Made by a program: the position numbers and the translations under genes. Under the pieces are notes generated by a model. That model ran no database searches. It was not told the origin of the DNA and was given only the letters and a program-made list of their open reading frames with translations. A stretch of 64,000 nt of DNA from positions 30,803,454 through 30,867,453 of the forward strand of contig NC_030389.2 of assembly GCF_001625215.2 (NCBI RefSeq), written 5' to 3'. Positions 1 through 10,489 of the stretch are shown one piece after another; within the stretch, counting starts at the first letter, position 1; every line of letters starts with the position of its first letter. Source of the stretch: Daucus carota subsp. sativus. Taxonomy: Eukaryota > Streptophyta > Magnoliopsida > Apiales > Apiaceae.

Positions 1-734
1 ACTGAACTTGATCAGTACAAGAAAGGTACATCAACTGAAATGTCAAGTCTTAGAGGTATTCAACTCATCACTTTACTTAACTGCAAAATGATCGCATGTT
101 ATATTTTCTTTATGTCAATGTTCATGGTTCTGAGTGGATTTTGGAGAACCTATCCAATTAGTTGTTAAGAGGTTTATAGTTATTTTTGGGGATTGCCTAA
201 TCTATTGGAGTGGTACCCTAAAGATACTGTGCTTAACCTGTACAACTATATAGATATTGTTTTACAGATTGTCAGAAAGACATGGGATTTATTCTCTCAT
301 GAAGCTATCATTCGTGGAAGGAGGTTGATTTCTTGTTATAATAAGAAGATGCCAAGAACAAGAAAATAACTCCATTTCCAGCAACTCTGTGAAGCACTCT
401 CTACTCCCTGGAACCTAAGGATCTTGCTATTGGAACCTAGGGACCTACTGCTCGATCTAGTGCTCGTTGACATAAGGTATTACTTCTTTCATGAGCATGT
501 TTATCGTATTTCTTGAATGAATTCATGAGTATTAAATTGTCTATACATAGGACTTGTGAATTTATTTAAAATCCAGTACCTCGTGCTTTTTGCTATTCTA
601 TGTGATTTCCATGTTTATTGCCTTGCATGCTTAGATGGTGATTATATGGTTTAGCATGAGTGTTTGTTATTTCAATTATTTAAATTGTGTTGCATGACAA
701 TTAAGTGACTTATTTGTTCATGATTTAAATAATT

Positions 735-1150
735 AGAGATGACATGAAGCATGACTTAATTATGTTATTTTTCTTGAACTATACCTCTTTAACAATTGGT
801 ATCTAGTAGAGAACTTTGTCATAATCTGGTCGTGACATATCTGTATTTGTGAACATACTTAGGATTATTTTCTAGGTTAAATTCATTTTTATAGGTATAA
901 AATCTGAAGCATGACTTATTTGTTTCTAGACTTGTAACTTGTATCAGTAATTGGTATGTGGTTAGAATCTAGTTAGAATTTAGTCATGATATACTAGTAT
1001 TTGTGGAGTTACTTAGATTCTCTCTAGGCTGAATCCATTTATATTAGTATATATATTTGAAGCATAGCTATTTGTGTTAGATATTTGATGATTTATTAAT
1101 TGGTATTTTATTTCATATCTAACTGCATATAGGTGTGATACTTTTAGTGT
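735..1150 (+). repeat. Degenerate ~150-bp tandem repeats in the copia internal region
   Basis: Diverged units share an ordered set of words: TTGGTAT, a TCATGATAT-like word, TATTTGTG, ACTTAG, TCTAGG, then GAAGCATGACTTATTTG-like sequence. TTGGTAT falls at about 797, 951 and 1101, a spacing of roughly 150 bp. Later, looser copies of the word occur near 1481 and 1711. This looks like an old tandem expansion inside the retroelement and not coding sequence. Confidence 0.5.
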
Positions 1151-2849
1151 TAGTGATATTTTTGCATGCTTATATGTAGATCACTAATATTAAGTGTTAA
1201 TATTTTCTGCGAGGAGTTGTGTGAGTTTACTTGTACTTAATGCTTACATGTATAAGGACTTGTGAACTTTTCCTCAACTTTCCCTCGGGCTTGCGAATAT
1301 CTTTGTATGATTGTCATGATTTTTGTTGTTATATGATGATCTGATAATTATATGATATTGCGTAGGTAATTATTATTTTATCTTAGTTAAATTGTGATCC
1401 ACAATTATATGCTATTTGTTTCATGATTAACTTTGATAGAATAATAGAAGCATAATTAATTCATTTTTGAAATATTTAATTGGTATCTATTTTTGATGCT
1501 TTATTGATGTTTTATTTGTGAATTGATTGTGATGTATTGGCACTGGTGAAATATTGTTGCATATTTCTTAAAACCACTAGTGCTAATATATTTTAGGTGT
1601 TTAATATTCTGAGTACAAGGGAGACAACATAATCTTTATTCTGTCTCATATTTATGTTCTGGAGTGGTGAGTTTCTTCAAAGAAATTCTCTTATCAATTG
1701 ATTTCAACAATTGGTATCCACTACTCTATTTCATAAATATTTCTTAGCATATTTTGCATCTATACATGTAGCGTCATAGGACGAGACATCGATTATCTTG
1801 TATTTGTGTACTTGGTGATCTTTGTCACTTGCAGCGTCTGTTTTGACGATGTGCTAGTATGAGGCCTTTACACTAATTAGTGTGGCGAGTGCTTTATACA
1901 CTGTAGCGCATAAATCTTCTTGTTTCCTTTTTAAATTGTAGTGAGAAACAAGAGTCTGTGTCTTTTTCAAAGACAAGTTCATTCAAACCTTTTATGCATA
2001 GATTCAGACTCTCGTACTCAAACCAGTTTTTAATGGAATATTTTGATTCTTTCATCGGTTGTGATTGTCATTCTTTATGAAAATCATTTTACAGTCACAA
2101 CTGATTCATTTTTCTCAAAAGATTAAATGCAATTGCTTTCATTCAAAATCACAGATTTTCTTAAGTGCATTTATATCTCATTCTGTTCTTCGGAACTTAA
2201 TTAGCCTCTTGGCTTTCCTAGATAGTCATAAGGTTGAAAACCAACAATCTTTATCCCAGACTATAAAACCAAATTCAGAACACATCCCAACTTTCCCCCC
2301 GGAGTGATAAGGAACTTATTAGACTAGAGGTCAATGAGGGAGAAACTGTACTTGTTGCAGCAAATAAGGATGTGAGGGATAGTGTACCCACAGCTCTACC
2401 TCTCAAGAAGAAAAGGTGCTTTTGAACTTGAGGTAACTGTTGCTCATCTATATTTTCTCAAAAGAATATAGAGCTGAAAAGGCAATTAAACAGTCTCTGG
2501 AATCATTCTCTCAACAGGATGAGTCCATTGAAATTCGCTCGTCAGCCAGAGCATCTTGTATTGAGTCAAGCACATCATCAGTAATCACTCTGATGAAGAG
2601 CCTAAACAGAAAATCTTATGGACACAATACAAGAGAGTGCACAGTAAGGTTAAAGGTTTTGCTCCAGAAGCAACTTCTTCATTTACCATTTTACGGTAAA
2701 TAAGATGGTTGATGCCTTTACAGGTGTAAGGAGGAAACGAGGATCTCAATTGCCAAATCTTCAGGATTCACGTCTCCCTCCCCAGATAAGAACAGATCTG
2801 GATCCAATCGGAATGGATTTCCTATTTATAGGAGATCGGCAACTCTCTG

Positions 2850-3600
2850 ACTATGAGTCAATTTATTGATGAGTCAGTTGAGGATCGAGGATTTACGAAA
2901 CCTCATTGCACCGCCAGTGACCTCTCTTGAAGGGGCTATGGTGATTTTCTCATGCAGGTACAGAAGACCATACTTTGAGTGCTGAGAGAAACACTGTGAG
3001 CCAAACACTGAGAGTTAAACACTTGGTGAGATTCTGAGAAGAACTAGTGAGACATCAGAATGAGAAATATGTGAGCATGAGTGAGTGCAAACACATAGGA
3101 TTTTGAGAAGAGTGAAACACTTGTGAGGTACATATAATAATTGGTATTGAAAGCTCACAAGTTGTTGAAAGAATTGACGGAAGCAACTACGGTTCATTCC
3201 ATTTCACGGTGTGAACTTATGGTTGATGATTCTCTTGAATCAAGTGTCTTCACAGACATTGAGGAGGACTTAGGCCTTTGCCATAATTAAGCCTTTGTCT
3301 AACCTCCCAGAGCAAACAACTCTGGATCCTTAATTGGATAAGCCACTTAGTGGTTGGCAACTTGTGGACCATGATTCAGATTTATCTGATGAGTCTGCAG
3401 GGACTGGGAATTACGAACTCCCATTGCACCACCGGTGACCCCCTTTAAGGGTGGCTAAGGTGATTTTCTTGCAGGTACTCAACATTTTGGAAGCTCAGTA
3501 TTTGTGTGGAGGGATACACTTACAGAACTCGTGAGTGACACCCTTACCCAAAAACCGAGAGAAAATTGAGTGTCGAGTGATACACCTGCAGAACATTTAG
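2850..3600 (+). repeat. Diverged ~520-bp direct duplication
   Basis: The segment at about 2868-2962 recurs at about 3389-3480. Both copies contain GATGAGTC, then a CATTGCACC(G/A)CC(A/G)GTGACC block, then GGTGATTTTCT and GCAGGTAC. The sequence after each copy is rich in ACACT and GAGTGA words. No protein-coding frame is conserved between the copies. Confidence 0.5.
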
Positions 3601-3917
3601 TGAGATAACCACTGATTACCAAATTTATACCTAAAGGCAAAGTGGATACTTTCACTGAAATGTTCGACTGACTGCCGTTGGAGCCATGTTGAAGATGTTA
3701 TCGAAACCTTACCAGGGATCTAACAATTGGTATTGCGACCTAACAATATCGGGAAGCTTTATCATTTGGTAACACCAAAGGGACACGATTGTCAGATTTT
3801 ACTCATTACTTTTCCGTTTGGAACCTATTCTTTCAGCATAGGGACCAACCCAATCAAAGTAAACCCTTCTTCTGAACTCTTTCTTCGACCCCAGCTTTAG
3901 CGTTGTGTAGTTCTCTA

Positions 3918-4190
3918 TGGGGAGATTATCTTTTGGTACAGGAAGTATTGTACACATTCCTTGACCATATTTGATACCACATATCCTCGGAGGATTCCAC
4001 AACTAAGGGGAGAATATATTTAGGGGGAGAATATATGAAAGGGGGAAGAAAAAGTAAGTTAGCTTTCTTCTGTTGTCTACAACTAAGGGGGAGTAAACTA
4101 CTCTTTAGCTGTGTAATACGGAGGAGGAGATTCATCTTTCAACTAAGGAGGAGGATTGATCTTTCATCTAAGGGGAGATAACTACTTATC
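3918..4190 (+). repeat. Cluster of polypurine-tract-like AGGGGGAG motifs
   Basis: Six or more GGGGAGA/GGGGGAG-type purine runs lie within 270 bp (about 3918, 4006, 4022, 4040, 4087 and 4172), several preceded by AACTAA. They resemble the apparent functional tract at about 4707-4716 just before the LTR. In copia elements of this type, extra tracts could prime plus-strand synthesis; that role is inferred. Confidence 0.45.
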
Positions 4191-5299
4191 ACCAAGGGGT
4201 ACTTGATCAAGTTAATGGGAGGAGAAGTAATAACAACTCATGTACACCTCACCACTGTGTTGTATTCTTATTCAGGTGGTACGTGGTATGATTTTTAGGA
4301 AGTAGTGGTATTGGTTCACCACTATCTTTGTCAGAGGGAGAAGCATAAGCAAAGACCTGTTTCTTTACTTTTGAGGAATCATGGTGATACATTTATTCTT
4401 CAGAAAGTGGTACACAAGAACTTATTCATCACCACTGAAGAATTTAAAGAAGCTGCTGATTGTTCTTTGCATAATGGAATGTTTTGAATTCTCTTCAAGA
4501 CAGACTATGAGGATTATCTAGCAGGTAAGCAAGAACCAGAGAAATAAAGGTGATATGCACATCTGTTATTTCTGTTCATGAAATCTGGAAATGTATTATA
4601 TGATCCAGAAACTTTGTAGCATTATTTACTAGTCCAGGACTTTACTTTTTCTAGTGTTAGTTGAGTTATCCTCCAGAGGATTTGCTTGTTATGATTAACA
4701 AACAAATAGGGGGAGATTGTAAGTCTAAATGTAAAGACAACCCTATCTGTTACATAGGGATGATAACTCAACAATAGAACAGGACAAGTAAATAACACTA
4801 CGCCTGCACCGAAATCGGAAGATACGAAGACAAAGGTTGAAGAAGCCATCTACAGTCTTGAAGGAATAAGTTCACTGGAAGAAGTTCATCAATATGTTCA
4901 TGCCTCAGTGAAGAATAAAGATTGAAGTATTCAAGATTGTGGAAGCAATGAAGATGTTGTTTAAGTACTCGAAAGATTTCAGTGCAACCCCTGAAGCAAG
5001 ATATTTCAGGATATCTCGGTTGGTTATTTATAATCAATAAATTGAAGCAATACTCAAGTCTGGTGTGACTGATTAAGTACGTTGTCAAGAAAAGAAGACG
5101 GAGAATCAATTCTGTATTAGTCGTTCGTGAACCAGACCAGTGCACAGGACGTCAGTACGTGTGAATTGGATTCGAAGGATTCAATCAAGAATAACTTAAT
5201 CAAGTCAAGGCAAAGCGACCTCCAAATTAACTAGTAAACACTTATATGTATATATGTGTAACATATATGTATATATATAAGTGTGCTAGATTGTTCCAA

Positions 5300-5400
5300 G
5301 TTAGAACAAGGAAGAAATGGAGCAAGCTAGAGAGGAACAAGGAAGAAATGGAGCAAGCTAGAGAGGAGCAAGGAAGAAATTTAAATATAATTCCTCCTTG
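5300..5400 (+). repeat. 31-bp tandem repeat in the LTR
   Basis: The word CAAGGAAGAAAT recurs at about 5307, 5338 and 5369, giving three copies of a 31-bp unit that also contains GGAGCAAGCTAGAGAGG. It grades into the 35-bp palindromic array downstream and shares its AACAAGGAAG core. Confidence 0.75.
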
Positions 5401-5475
5401 CGCCAAGAATGGAACAAGGAAGAAATTACTATTTAATTCCCTCCTTGCGCCAACTCTTAACCAGCCAATTCTTCC

Positions 5476-5693
5476 TTGCGCCAATTGGAACAAGGAAGGA
5501 ATTATCTTCCTTGCGCCAATTGGAACAAGGAAGGATTTGTCCTCCTTGCGCCAATTGGAACAAGGAAGGAATTATCTTCCTTGCGCCAATTGGAACAAGG
5601 AAGGATTTGTCCTCCTTGCGCCAATTGGAACAAGGAAGGAATTATCTTCCTTGCGCCAATTGGAACAAGGAAGACACTGGTTTGGTTGCGCCA
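5476..5693 (+). repeat. 35-bp palindromic tandem array (70-bp higher-order unit)
   Basis: TTGCGCCA recurs at 5476, 5511, 5546, 5581, 5616, 5651 and 5686, a constant 35-bp period. Alternate units carry AATTATCTT or ATTTGTCCT, so the higher-order period is 70 bp. Each unit joins a perfect palindrome (CCAATTGG) to an inverted repeat (CAAGGAAG, 7-base loop, CTTCCTTG). A transcript through it could therefore fold into a row of hairpins. Related degenerate pieces continue to about 5870. Confidence 0.85.
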
Positions 5694-5905
5694 GAATTAA
5701 ACAATTCGTTTGAATTGTTTTGAATGGAACGAGGAAGGAAATTGTTTCCAATTTCTTCCTTGCGCCATTTAAATCATTTAAACAATTCTTCTGAATTGTT
5801 TTGGCGCAAGAACGAGGAAGGATGGAACGAGGTAGCTTTGTTCTGATTGGTTGAAACCTTCCTTGCGCCAAGAACAAGCACCAGCTGAGTGTTGAATCCC
5901 AAGTC

Positions 5906-5914
5906 TATAAATAG
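5906..5914 (+). promoter_or_regulatory. TATA box of the copia LTR
   Basis: TATAAATAG lies in the LTR about 395 bp before its 3' end. It is followed by a pyrimidine/ACAC-rich stretch suited to a transcription start. Strand and position fit a U3 promoter. Confidence 0.55.
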
Positions 5915-6301
5915 AGGCTTTGTGTTTCATTTTGAACACACAACTACAACTACCCACATTACACATTTTGTAAAGGGCACACACTACACACATACGAGAG
6001 CTTAGATAGAAGATCTGTTTTGATAGGCGTTTGTGTGTAGAGTGTATTGTAGTCTCTGCAGCCAACCTTCGGGTTTGGATTTATAGCACCTTCGAGGTAT
6101 TTATCAATATACAGATATACCTTGGAAAATATTGTGTGTTGGTTTAATATTTTCATATCCTCAGAAACTGACCCGATATATATTCGGAACACGAAACCCA
6201 TTACAGGACTACAATTTATTTATCCGCAAAATTCGAAAGAATTTTAAATTGTAGTGAGTATCGTATTCAACCCCCCCTTCTACGATACTTTGGACCTAAC
6301 A

Positions 6302-7699
6302 GTTCGAGTCCAGTTGAAGATAGTTCCGCAACCAATTATAATGACATAGGTATTTTTCTTATATTTGGCACAATTTTCTCCTATACATTTCTGATAGAGC
6401 AGGACTTTGAAGATGTAACTGTCAAAATAAAAGACTTGAAAATGTGAGAGGTTTAAAGAAATGAAAGAAGAGAGGAGACAGTGGAAATAAATTGGGCTTT
6501 GACTTATGATCTGTTACTGTATTCACCTGGCAGATTTATTCAACTGAGCTACTAAATTATGTAAATGATTCTAATATATCGGGGACATCTAATTAAGTAG
6601 CATCTGGAATTCTGGATCGATGTTGATTTGGATTGTTGAAAGTGTTATATTATGATTTAGTTTTGCAGTCCATGTGTTTAATGAAAGCGCTTAAACAACT
6701 TTTCCATTACTTTTTTATATTTAAATGAGTTTGAGATATTAGTCTTCATTTATATTTAATATTGTATGTTATTTTGATATGTTTCGTATGATTTATGCAA
6801 GTTCATTCGAATGTTTGAAAATTATTTGCTTACTTCCTAATGATTTGAATGGTAGAGCATATAGTTCCGTGTTTGTTTCTTAGTTAATGTATATGTCTAT
6901 TGATTGCACTCAGGTACATTTAATTCTTTTTATGGCTATTTCTTTTATTCTTTAACTGTAGGCCTTATTGAGTTGATAGGCTAATAGATTTTATCAATTT
7001 AAGTGTGACATGGTTTTGAACATCCATCAGTTATAAAGAACCATAAAGTGAGAGCCTTTTAAAAGGAAAAAAGAAAGAAGAAAGATTTTGCCATTGATAT
7101 TTCCACAATGAAGTTTAGATACTTCCGCAAGAATGCAGTGAAATCCCAGAAAGCTTTCTTTCTGACCGAGTCGTGTAAGAAAATTTTATAACTGAATCAG
7201 AGGAACCGCAACTGAAGTTTTATCTTATTGTGCTCGGTTAATTTCTAAAGTTTTATGATAGACAGAGCTAGCCCAGATGTCCAATGTGATTAAGGATACT
7301 TTGAAATTATTATTGGTGTCTTCGTTTGGTACTTTAAGTAATTGATTTCTAATTTGCAATTTTTTAATGGGAGGAAAAGCTAGACATCATGCATCAGTTT
7401 TTAGCAAGTACCGGCTCAAATAAACGGTTAGCTTGGTAAAGTAGATCTTCAGTTTTTTTAGACAATTTTAGTTAGTGTATGCATTTTGCTTAGAAGATAC
7501 AAAAACTCGCATATGCGTATGTGTCATTGCTTTTCTGCCCATGTTCAGTGGTGCTAAATACCGAACTTGATATAAGGCCAATGTTTCTTCTTATATATAA
7601 AGTTTTGACATGGTGATGGTGTTTGTTCGGTCTACAGTTTGGGCTCCCAAGTTGCTGCAGCCTTGCAGGTGGTGATGGTATATAGCTTGGCGTGGGATG
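6302..7699. other. Intergenic, no recognised gene
   Basis: AT-rich sequence after the copia LTR. All three forward and reverse frames are broken by frequent stops, and I see no terminal inverted repeat or tandem array. Confidence 0.5.
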
Positions 7700-7925
7700 A
7701 TTTACACCATTTGGGTGCCTCAGATTAAGATACTAAATCATGAGTCCGTCAGTGAATTGTTGAATTCGTCAAGTTTTAATTCAGTGGTAAAGGCAATACA
7801 GTTTGGAAAAGCGCTTATATTGTTGCCATGGGTGTATGATCAAGGAATTATTGCTAAGCACCTAATAAGGAGAAGAAGTTGGGTTTTCAGATTCCGAGAA
7901 ATGAGTCAGACGGTGGGTTTAGAGT
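7700..7925 (+). pseudogene. UGT91-like glycosyltransferase fragment (PSPG region)
   Basis: The translation contains IWVPQIKILNHESVSELL, followed by a stretch including SVVKAIQFGKALILLP and DQGIIAKHL. This follows the plant secondary-product glycosyltransferase box of UGT91-type enzymes, which move sugar from UDP-sugar to small molecules. The box is damaged: the conserved HCGW core is replaced by NSSSFN. The expected continuation LGFQIPRNESDGG appears only in another frame (about 7878-7922), so there is a frameshift near 7870. No N-terminal domain is found upstream. It is a decayed, non-functional fragment. Confidence 0.65.
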
Positions 7926-8142
7926 TTTTTTTTTTGTTGTTTTTTTACAGAATGTGTGGTTAGTTGAATACCAATTTTTTTTCTCTGCTCAAGATAGGAC
8001 ATGATATCTTAGTGTATTACAGAAAAAAGGTCCAGGCTTGCGGTGTTAATAGACCATATTACAGAGTTCAGTTTTAAGTTACTGATGGTTATGAATACAG
8101 GCATGCATAGTATACTGTTCCAATCACCAACTATGTAGTCCA

Positions 8143-8188
8143 AAATTACATCGGAAGGTGATTTTTTGATCACCTTGCAATGTAATTT
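8143..8188. repeat. Short near-perfect hairpin
   Basis: AAATTACAT and AAGGTGAT pair with ATCACCTT and ATGTAATTT across a short T-rich loop; only a small CGG/GC bulge breaks the stem. No flanking gene or longer inverted repeat was found, so its nature is open. Confidence 0.6.
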
Positions 8189-8676
8189 GATTGTTCAAAC
8201 AAGTATTTAGTGCCACCTAGGCACCTATAAGCAAAAGAATAGATGAGATCATATTTTCTACTTATAATCCCATAGCTGTTTCGCATTCTGTTGTTGGTCT
8301 TTACAAGAAAAAGAATACTTTATCAATTATAGAGATCGGGTATAGGCATATCAACGAAAATTGTATAACTAATTTATTCATTTAAGATTATAAGAGGGAA
8401 GAGAGCTATATCTACTAAAAGTATAAATATATTTGCCAACTTCATATCAATCCGGATGATCTAGAAACAAAGGAACATTCGTTATAAGATGCAACGGCAA
8501 AATGGTGCAGGATGCTGACATTCCAGGTATTTTATTTGACACTACACTTTGCAAGGTAAGACTAAGCCAAGTATATATAAGAAATATATAAATGTGAAAC
8601 AAGTTCTGGAGTAGACATCAACATGACCACAAAGTTGAACTTGTAGAAGAAAAAAGACATTTAAACCGGCACCAAC

Positions 8677-9045
8677 ATTCTCTTGAGAATGGAACAATCG
8701 AGTTCTCTCCTGCCTTTCTTGAGCTGGTCTTCGCTCCCATTCCACTGTATTTGACATTTCAGCTTCCAGTTCCTTGAGTTCAAGTATTTTGTTCAAACTT
8801 TCATCAAGTAGATAAATGCTATCATTTATCAGAAAGTTTAAGAAATTCAAATATACGCCCTTCTCCTCCTCTTTAGCAATCTGCAGTGTCATAAAAAGGT
8901 CAGCAGGCAGTGAAAACGTTGATGAAGAAGAAAACATATTTGTTATCAATCCTACCTGTCTCCATGCGTTGCGGTGACTGGGAACCTGCCATAGGTATTC
9001 AAGAAGTTCGGCAATATTGTGACGGATGTTAAACTTGTCATAAAA
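8677..9045 (-). pseudogene. Two-exon fragment of ubiquitin conjugation factor E4
   Basis: Two exons of a UFD2/UBE4-type ubiquitin chain-elongation factor survive on the minus strand. Exon A (9045-8956, 30 codons) includes FYDKFNIRHNIAELLEYLWQ. A short GT-AG intron follows. Exon B (8880-8677, 68 codons) includes EEEKGVYLNFLNFLINDSIY and ERRPAQERQERTRLFHSQEN. Both exons have AG acceptors and GT donors and remain open. This is the middle of the E4 core; the rest of the core and the C-terminal U-box are absent nearby. I infer a captured or duplicated gene fragment, possibly carried by a mobile element. It is unlikely to be functional. Confidence 0.75.
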
Positions 9046-9207
9046 CTGCACAAGATGCACTCATTAGCAGAAAATTATGCTAATCTGCCTATTCAATACT
9101 TTCAAATTATGTTATGAGTTAAAAAGTTGTGATAAAATAATCATCCAAGCGTAATTATAGTAGTTATTTATTGTGAATAGATTTTATAAATTACTTTTTA
9201 TAAACCC

Positions 9208-9558
9208 AGTCAAATCAGGTGATTCATTAGAGCCGGATGACTCAAGTTGATCACCGATTAAAAAAGTGACTCAAATAAATTACTCATTTGAAAATCTAAC
9301 AATATTAGCTAAAATAGTAGAATTCGGAACCTTTCATTTAGATGTAATATTTATTCATAAAAAATGTGCGAAACTCAATATATAATACTTTCAGAATTTC
9401 GATTAATGATAAAGTGATAGTTTTGATATAGATTTTTAAATGAGTAACTCATTTGAGACATTTTTAAATGAGTAACTCATTTGAGACATTTTTTGATCAG
9501 TGACCAACTTGAGTCGACCAACTTGAGTCATTGGATTGTAATATCACCTGGTTGACCC
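9208..9558. mobile_element. Foldback/MITE-like element with ~90-bp inverted repeats
   Basis: The left part (AGTCAAATCAGGTGAT, then GACTCAAGTTG and ACTCATTTGAAAATC) recurs as its reverse complement on the right (ACTCATTTGAGACATT, CAACTTGAGTC, ATCACCTGGTTGAC). The right arm has tandem copies of a 25-26 bp unit containing ATGAGTAACTCATTTGAGAC and of the GACCAACTTGAGTC word. I found no clear target-site duplication, so the class is unknown. Confidence 0.6.
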
Positions 9559-9899
9559 AATTACAAATTAGTATCAAAGTAGTATCTTTTCTAATAATGG
9601 AGATGCTGTACTTTCAAATGTTCTTAGAAGTAATGAAGTCATAATTTGAACAACTTATTTAGAATTATATTTGTCTGGCCCATATGACAATTCCACCATC
9701 TTTGAGGATTACAGCTGCAGTTAATTTATGAATTGTGTTGTTAGTATTCCAGCTGGAAATTGATTATGTGATCGGAGAGAGTCACAAAAAGTTGTTGCCT
9801 AATTTTTCTGGTCCTGTTGCTATTATTCGAATCTTGGTGTCACAAGAGAAGGTATCATACTGATTTGCATCTTTTTAATTTCATCGATGTTTGAATTGG

Positions 9900-10125
9900 C
9901 TAACCAATCGACGAATATAATTTAATAACATTTTATTTAATTAATAAAAAAACACTAAACGATTATATTAAGCTTATAAATAAACATTCACATGTGGAAT
10001 CGACTAATATAATTTAATATCATTTTATTTAATTAATAAAAAATACAAATAAAATGATATTAAGCTTATAAATAATCAAATTAAAATTATATAGTCGCCC
10101 GTGCTTCGCACGGGTTATAGGCTAG
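9900..10125 (+). mobile_element. Helitron-like 3' terminus with 95-bp tandem repeat
   Basis: A GC-rich hairpin (CCCGTGC TTC GCACGGG, 10098-10114) stands out in AT-rich DNA and is followed about 7 bases later by CTAG and then T (10122-10126). This is the classic Helitron 3' end (hairpin plus CTRR, insertion before T). Just upstream are two ~95-bp tandem units sharing ATATAATTTAATA and ATATTAAGCTTATAAATA. The 5' TC end was not identified, so the element's length, and whether it carries the E4 or UGT fragments, is unresolved. Confidence 0.55.
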
Positions 10126-10226
10126 TATCTTATAAATATCTGAACTTCTTCATAATTTTTAGTTTGGTATGTATTTCAACTTTTGATAGTTAGTTATTTG
10201 AACCTCTGATAGCATAATTATATAAA

Positions 10227-10418
10227 CGGTTTTTCTGTGTGTGCTCATGGGCACACACTAAGCGCTAACTTTCATGAGTATGATGTATTTTTATTGGTCC
10301 TCCAATCATAAATATGGATGGCCCCCCTGCATTTGCATCAAGTCCACCAATAAAAACCCACCAAACTCATCAAAATTAGTGTTTATTGTATGCCCTTGGG
10401 CACACATTAGAAAGACCC
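10227..10418. mobile_element. Mutator-type MITE upstream of the PPR gene
   Basis: Long imperfect terminal inverted repeats of about 70 bp: the left contains TGTGTGCTCATGGGCACACA and the right is its diverged complement. The flanking 9-mers are TTATATAAA and TTGTATAAA (one mismatch), as expected for a Mutator-like 9-bp target duplication. The element ends about 70 bp before the PPR start codon and so lies in its promoter or 5' leader. Confidence 0.65.
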
Positions 10419-10489
10419 TTGTATAAAATTCTCCCCAAATAATAACTTAATCAAATATGGCGGGAAAAATTAAATTTTACTAAACCGCT

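Larger units (their letters stand above)
1..4717 (+). mobile_element. Internal 3' region of a decayed copia (SIRE/Maximus-like) retrotransposon
   Basis: I find no reading frame over 90 codons that resembles gag, protease, integrase or reverse transcriptase. The assignment rests on position: the stretch runs straight into a purine tract (AATAGGGGGAGA) and then an LTR beginning TGTAAG at 4718. Near the 3' end (3918-4190) there are several more AGGGGGAG-like motifs, as is usual upstream of the 3' LTR in SIRE/Maximus copia elements. The word AATTGGTAT, similar to the plant initiator-Met primer-binding site, recurs through the region. The 5' end lies outside the window. It could instead be an env-like or untranslated 3' domain of such an element; the family is inferred. 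Confidence 0.55.
4718..6301 (+). mobile_element. 3' LTR of the copia element
   Basis: The LTR begins TGTAAGTC directly after a purine tract and ends GGACCTAACA, so it has TG..CA borders. The 3' end (GTATTCAACCCCCCC, then TTTGGACCTAACA) matches what I remember of SIRE/Maximus-type plant copia LTRs. It is about 1.58 kb, in the usual range for that clade. It contains a TATA box at 5906 and a palindromic tandem array. The partner 5' LTR is outside the window, so neither target-site duplication nor LTR divergence can be checked. The short frames inside it are repeat translations, not genes. Confidence 0.7.

Noticed and set aside
5246..5723. Overlapping plus-strand frames of 74-155 codons with repeating peptide CANWNKEG/APIGTRK
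   Set aside because: They are translations of the 35-bp tandem array in all three frames; frames stay open only because the unit lacks stops, and they overlap each other.
8542..9060. Single 172-codon minus-strand frame as one exon
   Set aside because: It reads through an intron with clear GT-AG borders (8955-8881) and past a donor at 8676. Only the two E4 exons match the family.
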